From contig JAJFGO010000054.1 in NCBI GenBank assembly GCA_021776095.1, positions 1 through 46,677 of the forward strand: a stretch of 46,677 bases of DNA, given 5' to 3'. The DNA is from Kiloniellaceae bacterium. GTDB taxonomy: Bacteria; Pseudomonadota; Alphaproteobacteria; Kiloniellales; J153. Below the pieces are notes generated by a model, which saw nothing but the letters and a program-made list of their open reading frames with translations, did no database searches and was not told the DNA's origin. This document shows positions 42,177-46,677 of the stretch, piece by piece. Position 1 is the first letter of the stretch. Each line of letters begins with the position of its first letter. The position numbers were made by a program, and so were the translations under genes.

Positions 42177-42781
42177 GCGATGTCGCGAATCTCGACGATA
42201 GGCAGGGTTTCGATCGCGTCGCGCGCGTGGGTGACCTGGCGGATTTCCAGGCTGTCGGTATCGAAGCGCACCGGCACGTCGAAGGCGAAGTCGGTGGTCA
42301 AGACCGGCGCCGGGGAGCCGCCCGGCAAGGCCGCGAAGCTGACCAGACCGGTCGCGGTATCGACGCTGGAGGCCATGGGCGCGCCGTCCAAGTATAGCTG
42401 CGCACTGCCCGCCACCGGCTTGGTGACGCTGCGGCTGAAGGTCCGGCCGCCGCTGCTATAGCTACGCACCAATTGGCCACCGGTCTCGCCGCCCGCCACC
42501 GCCGCGATCAGAACCTGGCCGGTGACGGAAAAATCTGTGTGGTCCTTGAAGCGGAAACCGCGCAGGCGTCCTTGGCGCGCGTACCAAAACGCCATGATGG
42601 CATCCAGGTCGGCGGCGCTTTGAATACCGGGTGCCACGTCCCAGCGTGCGCGGGTGGCGCTCCACTGGGCGTTGCGTTGTTCGTGGCCGCTGCCCAGCAC
42701 CACCACCTCGGTGCGGAATCGCGGGCCGCCGCGCGCCCCGAACTCGATCTTCGTGGGCAGACGCACTTCGTCGAAGCTCAT
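42173..42781 (-). CDS. DUF2460 distal tail protein, GTA gp12-like
   Basis: The 202-residue protein begins MSFDEVRLPTKIEFGARGGP and has SGHEQRNAQWSATRARWDVA and FWYARQGRLRGFRFKDHTDF, all typical of DUF2460 distal tail proteins. The frame is open up to 42868, but ATG 42781 is the family start. It lies between the tape measure and the DUF2163 gene, overlapping the latter by 4 bp. Confidence 0.93.
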   Translation of the reverse strand: MSFDEVRLPTKIEFGARGGPRFRTEVVVLGSGHEQRNAQWSATRARWDVAPGIQSAADLDAIMAFWYARQGRLRGFRFKDHTDFSVTGQVLIAAVAGGETGGQLVRSYSSGGRTFSRSVTKPVAGSAQLYLDGAPMASSVDTATGLVSFAALPGGSPAPVLTTDFAFDVPVRFDTDSLEIRQVTHARDAIETLPIVEIRDIA

Positions 42782-42809
42782 GGGAAGGGACTCTCTCGAC
42801 TGGGGAGGC

Positions 42810-43595
42810 TTAGCGGTTGCGGCGGCCGGCGCGCACGGCATCGGCCAGCATGGCCTGAATCTGGCCACGCGATTCGTTGAAAGCCCGCGGATCGGGCGTT
42901 TGAATATTCACGACAATTTGCATGTCGCCGGAGTCACCGCCACGGCACCGCAGGGCGGCTTCTTGGGCCGGCGTGCGCACCACCTCGCCACGATGCAATA
43001 TTGCCGGCACCTCGCCGGGCGCGAGGCGCGGCACCTGACCGATCATGCCGCCACCGGCGAAGCGCGGCGCCCCGTCGAACAGCGCGGCCGGGACTACACG
43101 CCCCGAGACCGGCGTCGACCCAACCCGGCCACCGCTGTGAAACGACCCAGCGAAGGTGGCGAGCCCAGTCCCGATCAGGCTTGTGGCCGCACCGGCCAGG
43201 GGTTCGGTCACCAGCTTGCGCGTGAGGATACGCAGGATATCTTGCTCCAGGCCCCGCAGCACATCGGAGAAGCGCTTACCTTCGACCACCGCGCCCTCGA
43301 ACGAGGAGGCGAAGGTGAACCCGAGATCGCGGGCGGCCGTGTTGAGGTTTTGCGCCGAAGCGCGCGCCATCTCTGACTTCTGAACCACCATATCGAGCGC
43401 GTTGGATTGCGTATCCGCGAAGCCAACGGCCTTTGTACGTACATCTTCGAAGGTATCGTTGAGTTGGCGAAACGGCAGATCGAACTTTCTCGCAAGCTTT
43501 TCGGTTTCGCGCTCCGTCCTGTTCAGTTCGCGTCGCAGATCGCTTATGTTCGCCTCGATGCGAACCGTCATCTTGTCGATTTCAGCCATGCGCAT
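42810..43595 (-). CDS. Short tail tape measure protein, GTA gp11-like
   Basis: The 261-residue protein has an N-terminal coiled coil (IEANISDLRRELNRTERETE), then ASSFEGAVVEGKRFSDVLRG and a Gly-rich part with FHSGGRVGS and FAGGGMIGQVP, and a C-terminal GEVPAILHRGEVV. Tape measure proteins set tail length at about 0.15 nm per residue, so a tail near 40 nm is expected, close to GTA particles. The start is ATG 43595 or, six bases on, 43589. Confidence 0.9.
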   Translation of the reverse strand: MRMAEIDKMTVRIEANISDLRRELNRTERETEKLARKFDLPFRQLNDTFEDVRTKAVGFADTQSNALDMVVQKSEMARASAQNLNTAARDLGFTFASSFEGAVVEGKRFSDVLRGLEQDILRILTRKLVTEPLAGAATSLIGTGLATFAGSFHSGGRVGSTPVSGRVVPAALFDGAPRFAGGGMIGQVPRLAPGEVPAILHRGEVVRTPAQEAALRCRGGDSGDMQIVVNIQTPDPRAFNESRGQIQAMLADAVRAGRRNR

Positions 43596-43601
43596 GCTGT
43601 C

Positions 43602-43799
43602 CTATCGGGGCCCCGCCCGATCCGGGAAGCGCCGCTTCATAGCGTTCAGTCGCTCGATCTCGTCCTCGCTCAAAGCGCCATCGTCCTTGCGGATGCAGTT
43701 GACCTCGACCCAATCCTCGAAGGCGGCCCAGAACTCGTGCGGCGTCGCGGCCCAGAACACCGGCGGGGTCCAGCTCAGGCGCCCGAGGGCGACCTTCAT
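43602..43799 (-). CDS. Tail assembly chaperone, small ORF (Phage_TAC-type)
   Basis: The 65-residue protein (LSWTPPVFWAATPHEFWAAF, DGALSEDEIERLNAMKRRFP) matches the short tail assembly chaperone gene that follows gp10 in GTA clusters. The ATG overlaps the gp10 stop (ATGA), so reinitiation is possible. It also lies in the -1 frame of gp10 downstream of the A9 run, so a frameshifted fusion is possible. Confidence 0.88.
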   Translation of the reverse strand: MKVALGRLSWTPPVFWAATPHEFWAAFEDWVEVNCIRKDDGALSEDEIERLNAMKRRFPDRAGPR

Positions 43800-44179
43800 G
43801 TATTCTCGGACGTAGTCGCCGCCGTCCCCGATGGCTCTTGATCGGGCGCCGTCTCGGCTTTTTTTTTCTCATGCCCGCCGAAGGCATAGCTCTGGCAAAA
43901 CTTGACCAGCGCGGCGACGACGTTGAAGGCGCCCTGCGCGACGATCCGCTCCGCGAGCTCGGCCTCCGCGACCGTATAACCGGATTGCGCGACACAGGCA
44001 TGTGCGAACTTGACCAGTTCTCGCGCCGTGATTTCGGCCCGTTCCAACTTACGGCCCATTTCGAACAGGTTGGTGCCGATCGCGTCCTCGATCTCGGCGA
44101 CCGCGCCGAAGCTGGGGCGAAGCACGTAGGTCTCTCCGCCCAGCTCGAAGGCGACCTCGCCGCGCGCGGTGTTGGTCAT
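43796..44179 (-). CDS. GTA gp10-like tail assembly chaperone
   Basis: The 127-residue protein has the GTA-family start GEVAFELGGETYVLRPSFGAVAEIEDAIGTNLFEM and a C-terminal charged part. Residues 105-107 are three Lys encoded by A9, after which the 0 frame runs 20 more codons to a TGA. It lies 2 bp after the major tail gene and precedes the small chaperone ORF. Helix-rich, cytoplasmic in assembly, not in the mature particle. Confidence 0.9.
   Translation of the reverse strand: MTNTARGEVAFELGGETYVLRPSFGAVAEIEDAIGTNLFEMGRKLERAEITARELVKFAHACVAQSGYTVAEAELAERIVAQGAFNVVAALVKFCQSYAFGGHEKKKAETAPDQEPSGTAATTSENT
43859..43867 (-). promoter_or_regulatory. Candidate -1 ribosomal frameshift site (A9)
   Basis: Nine A residues on the coding strand encode Lys-Lys-Lys in gp10 (GAG AAA AAA AAA GCC). 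A -1 slip continues in frame for 20 codons with no stop, straight into the ATG of the small chaperone ORF. The fused product would be about 192 residues, as in lambda gpG/gpGT. Confidence 0.65.
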
Positions 44180-44181
44180 GC

Positions 44182-44598
44182 TCAGGCCGCCGTATAGACG
44201 GGGGCGCCGTGCGAGTTCAGGGTCAGGGCGTAGGTCTCCGGCCCGTCATGATCGCCGGTGCGCTCGTAGCTGGAGATCTGGAAACTGCATTCCAAAGAAT
44301 CGCCGTTCTCAAAGGTGATCTGGAACAGATTGATGCTTTGATCGAAGGCCCATTGGCGCACGGTTTCCTCGCCGGCGCTGTCCTGAAAGACACCGTTCGC
44401 GGAAATACCGAGCGATCGCACCCCGGCCCCGGACAGGCGCTGTTGCCAGCCGTTGTCGTCCTTCGTGGTCACGTCGACGTCTTCGCCGTTTATGGTCCAA
44501 GCCGTCGTGCGAAGGCCCGCCAGAGTGGTGAAGACCTGAGGCGACGCGCCGGTCAGGTCGGCCTTCAAGAGAACGAGCTTACCCTTCTGTGCCGCCAA
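44182..44598 (-). CDS. Major tail tube protein, GTA gp9-like
   Basis: The 138-residue protein of the TP901-1 tail tube group has the start AAQKGKLVLLKADLTG, then TLAGLRTTAWTINGEDVDVT and ISANGVFQDSAGEETVRQWA, ending TYALTLNSHGAPVYTA. It forms the tail tube. TTG 44598 is chosen over the longer frame to 44625: GGGAGG lies 8 bp upstream, and family members begin with (M)AAQKGK. It is separated by 81 bp, which contain a GCCGCC/GGCGGC stem, from the GT8-like gene upstream. Confidence 0.9.
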   Translation of the reverse strand: MAAQKGKLVLLKADLTGASPQVFTTLAGLRTTAWTINGEDVDVTTKDDNGWQQRLSGAGVRSLGISANGVFQDSAGEETVRQWAFDQSINLFQITFENGDSLECSFQISSYERTGDHDGPETYALTLNSHGAPVYTAA

Positions 44599-44679
44599 TG
44601 GACGATCCTCCCGATGGTAAAACAATGGGCCTGCCTGGCCCGTAAAGCGCCGCCTGCCTGGCGGCCGTATCTTGGCCGG

Positions 44680-45384
44680 TTAGGCGCCCGCCAGGACCGC
44701 GCGCCAGTCATCGGCATAGGCCGCCGATTCACACCCGGCCATGTCCGGTGTGCCGCGGGTAAAGTGAACGACCTTGGGCACGATCTCGGGCGCGGACCAG
44801 CCTTCCAGCCAGTTCCAGGCTTCCGGCAGTCCCTTGATCGCGGCCTCGTCGATCCAACGCAGGCCGTGCAGCCAGGCACCGGCGCGGTTGTTGATGGCGT
44901 AAGGCGTCAAGCCGGCGCAACGGCCGGGCCGCAGGACCATGAGGCTGGACCAGTTCTTGCGCGCATAGACGCTTTGGATCAGACCGGCCATCTTGTCGCG
45001 TTCGCGCGGGCGATGCTGATGTTTGACGCAGGCCACGGCGGCATCGCCCGCCGCGTCGAGCAATTCGGCGACGTCGGCGCGCCACAGCATATCTGCGTCG
45101 CAGAAGATGACCGGCGCCGCGCCGTAGTCCTCCAACAGCGGCACGCAGAAGCGGGTATAGCTGAAAGCGGTCGAGAACGGTTTGCCGTCGCGCTCGTCCC
45201 ACATCTGACCGCGCTCGTCAACATGATAGGGCCGCCAATAGAGACCCCTGGCGCGCAGCTCCCAATCCTTGAGTGCGAAAATCTCGACCGGAACACTGGC
45301 GTGACGCAATAGCGATTCGCGGCAGACCTCGAAGGCGGCCAAGTCACGTTGGTCCCAACCGATGTGGACTCTCAGCGCGGTCAT
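44680..45384 (-). CDS. GT8-like glycosyltransferase in the phage-like module
   Basis: The 234-residue protein has MTALRVHIGWDQRDLAAFEV, RFCVPLLEDYGAAPVIFCDADMLW, with the DxD motif CDAD, and VKHQHRP; the closing PKVVHFTRGTPD has the HxxG-like ending of GT8-type enzymes. It may use a nucleotide sugar to alter a surface or capsid glycan. It lies between a methyltransferase and the major tail gene, a place where RcGTA has no such gene. Confidence 0.82.
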   Translation of the reverse strand: MTALRVHIGWDQRDLAAFEVCRESLLRHASVPVEIFALKDWELRARGLYWRPYHVDERGQMWDERDGKPFSTAFSYTRFCVPLLEDYGAAPVIFCDADMLWRADVAELLDAAGDAAVACVKHQHRPRERDKMAGLIQSVYARKNWSSLMVLRPGRCAGLTPYAINNRAGAWLHGLRWIDEAAIKGLPEAWNWLEGWSAPEIVPKVVHFTRGTPDMAGCESAAYADDWRAVLAGA

Positions 45385-45396
45385 GCGGTCGTTCCA

Positions 45397-45911
45397 TCAG
45401 GACGAGAAGGCGGTGTACAACGCCGCATCATGGCGGCGCGATGCCTTGAAGTCGCCGAGGCGACGGGTCCACCAGGCCGGCGTTTCGATCGTGACGTGGC
45501 AGTTCAGGCCGTTGGGCAGCGACTTGCGCGCCGGGCGGCAACAGATGGAGAAGAACACGAAGCTTCGCGCGACACCGAAGCAATCGGCCAGAACGCCGTT
45601 TAGCTCGTCCTCCGGCACGTGTTCCAGAACGTCGCTGCAGATCACGCCGTCGTAGGTACCCTGAGGTCGGGCGGCGAAGCGCGGGACCGCCGGATCGTAG
45701 AGCCTGGGGCACGGCACGCCCCACCATTTGTGAAGCTCATAGCGGTCGTATTGCTGGCCCTGGCCACAACCGTAATCGAGCAGGCTCCGCGCCCCATGGC
45801 ACCGCACGGCATCGTAGACCGCCAGGCGACCGGCAACAGGGAGCGGCCGGTAAAGACCCCGCCCCGCGCGTGCATGAGCCGGTACTGATCGATCAAGGCC
45901 CCTTCGCTCAC
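45397..45911 (-). pseudogene. SAM-dependent methyltransferase with a frameshift
   Basis: The N-terminus begins at GTG 45911, overlapping the upstream TGA as GTGA, and reads SEGALIDQYRLMHARGGVF and TGRSLLPVA. Near 45845 the protein-like reading moves to the -1 frame: RLAVYDAVRCHGARSLLDYG, CGQGQQYDRY (motif I DYGCGQG), YDGVICSDVLEHVPEDEL, and FSICCRPARKSLPNG, to a stop at 45397. Neither frame alone gives the whole family protein (about 170 residues). There is no convincing slippery heptamer, so a one-base indel, real or from assembly, is likely. Confidence 0.7.
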
Positions 45912-46677
45912 GGCACCAGCAACCAGTCGAAGGGCGCGCCGGTTTCAATCTCGCTCAAGCGCCACTGCGCCCAGGCCAGACGCTCCAGCGCCGGCCGACG
46001 GTCCGGGCATGGCGGGGTCTCGATCGCTGCAATACCGCGCGTGCAGGCCCCGGCGCAGATCAGATCGGGCGCTTCGTAGAAGACGGGAACCCCTTGGATC
46101 AGCGCCTGCACGGCGATGCTGCCGGCCCAGGTCACCACCGCATGGGCGCCGGCCAACGCTGCCTCCAGCGGCCCTTGCGTTCGCGCCGAATCAGGATAGA
46201 GACGGCTTTTGGGGTGAGCGCGAAACCGCATCGGCCGCGTCGTGATGCGCTTGATCCGAGCCACCGCATCGTCGTGCCACAGGGGCGGACTGGCCATGCG
46301 AAAGCTGCCGATACCGCGTTGCTCCGCGACCAGGATATGCGTTCCCTGTTTCCGCCAGGGCTTCAGGTCAATGCCGAATGAGTCCCAGCGCTCGGGGCCC
46401 CCGGCACGCCAAGACCCGGCGCCGTTGTGATCGTGCAGGGCCATGGCGAAGGCCGGCTCGCCCTTTATGTGGCGCAGGTATCCTTCCTCGCACACCACGA
46501 CGTTGCCGCCTTCGGCCTCGAAGGCGCGCGCCGTATCCTCCTTGGCGCCGCGGTGCACGGTCCAGGTGACCAATAGGTCGCGCCGGTCGCGGGGATGTCC
46601 GGCACCCTCCGCGATGCGCCAGCCGGCGCGGCGCAGACCTTGAAGGAACGCCTCGTGCCGTCGATCCGCGAAGCGCG
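45908..46677 (-). CDS. Capsule-synthesis-like (KpsC/KpsS-type) protein, 5'-partial
   Basis: The frame is open to the window edge (…RFADRRHEAFLQGLRRAGW), so the start lies beyond it. The C-terminal half has FRAHPKSRLYPDSARTQGPL and VVTWAGSIAVQALIQGVPVF YEAPDLI, the pattern of capsule polysaccharide KpsC/KpsS-type GT-B domains (H-P then S-x-x-x-E/Q-A-L). The central part has EEGYLRHIKGEPAFAMALHDH NG. It probably handles a sugar or glycolipid. It is coupled to the methyltransferase by GTGA, and the two with the GT8-like gene form a glycan-type module ahead of the tail genes. Confidence 0.75.
   Translation of the reverse strand, partial: RFADRRHEAFLQGLRRAGWRIAEGAGHPRDRRDLLVTWTVHRGAKEDTARAFEAEGGNVVVCEEGYLRHIKGEPAFAMALHDHNGAGSWRAGGPERWDSFGIDLKPWRKQGTHILVAEQRGIGSFRMASPPLWHDDAVARIKRITTRPMRFRAHPKSRLYPDSARTQGPLEAALAGAHAVVTWAGSIAVQALIQGVPVFYEAPDLICAGACTRGIAAIETPPCPDRRPALERLAWAQWRLSEIETGAPFDWLLVP

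Noticed and set aside
37887-42461. Plus-strand frames of 482 and 495 codons opposite the tail genes
   Set aside because: These are antisense shadows of the gp15, gp14 and gp13 genes, caused by high third-position GC.

Overview
The window is high-GC DNA (roughly 65 % by eye), densely coded on both strands, with frequent 1-11 bp gene overlaps. Gene content points to an alphaproteobacterium, probably a Rhodospirillales-type organism. The pointers are a class I PHA synthase, a Usg-family protein, MeaB, bacterial pyruvate phosphate dikinase next to glyQ/glyS, and tail genes in the order of the Rhodobacter gene transfer agent (RcGTA). This placement is an inference from gene families, not a database result. 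I saw no rRNA, tRNA or CRISPR array.

Layout. 1-5.8 kb: the 3' part of a HAL/PAL-fold gene that lacks the MIO serine. It converges on a minus-strand run of a DHDPS-family aldolase, a persulfide dioxygenase-rhodanese fusion and a CHASE2 adenylate/guanylate cyclase. 5.9-11.5 kb: a plus-strand block of cytochrome b561-like protein, PHA synthase and P-type cation ATPase, preceded by a near-consensus FNR/FixK box. 11.7-17.5 kb: a methyltransferase, then a catabolic neighbourhood (FAH-fold enzyme, SDR, hydroxyproline-epimerase-like protein, PEP-mutase-family lyase, AraC regulator). 17.7-20.2 kb: a YHS protein with a strong terminator, a methyltransferase, a secreted pentapeptide-repeat protein and Usg. 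20.4-23.7 kb: dihydroorotase and two glycosyltransferases. 23.9-26.6 kb: YgfZ, MeaB and a cNMP-binding/FHA protein.

26.6-36.4 kb is housekeeping: ppdK (with an unusual 91-residue Lys/Arg tail), glyS, glyQ, a zinc-ribbon membrane protein, an S49 peptidase, a TrmN6-like methyltransferase, a DUF2007 protein and a polyprenyl diphosphate synthase. Between glyQ and the zinc-ribbon gene sits an 83-bp, almost fully palindromic element with 29-bp perfect inverted repeats and a 6-bp GTTAGT direct repeat on each side. It looks like a miniature inverted-repeat transposable element.

36.4-46.7 kb is a minus-strand GTA/siphophage tail module: major tail protein, two tail assembly chaperone ORFs, tape measure, DUF2460, DUF2163, NlpC/P60 and a large host-specificity protein. 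Three small genes follow that may be a fibre and lysis tail-end. Upstream of the tail genes is a glycan-type module (KpsC-like protein, frameshifted methyltransferase, GT8-like transferase). Three points stand out. An A9 slippery run with an open -1 frame would fuse the two chaperone ORFs, as in lambda G/GT. The central part of the host-specificity protein looks like a beta-propeller rather than the TIM barrel of RcGTA gp15. The DUF2163 protein carries an inserted domain. No capsid, portal or terminase gene lies in the window, so GTA versus prophage cannot be settled here.
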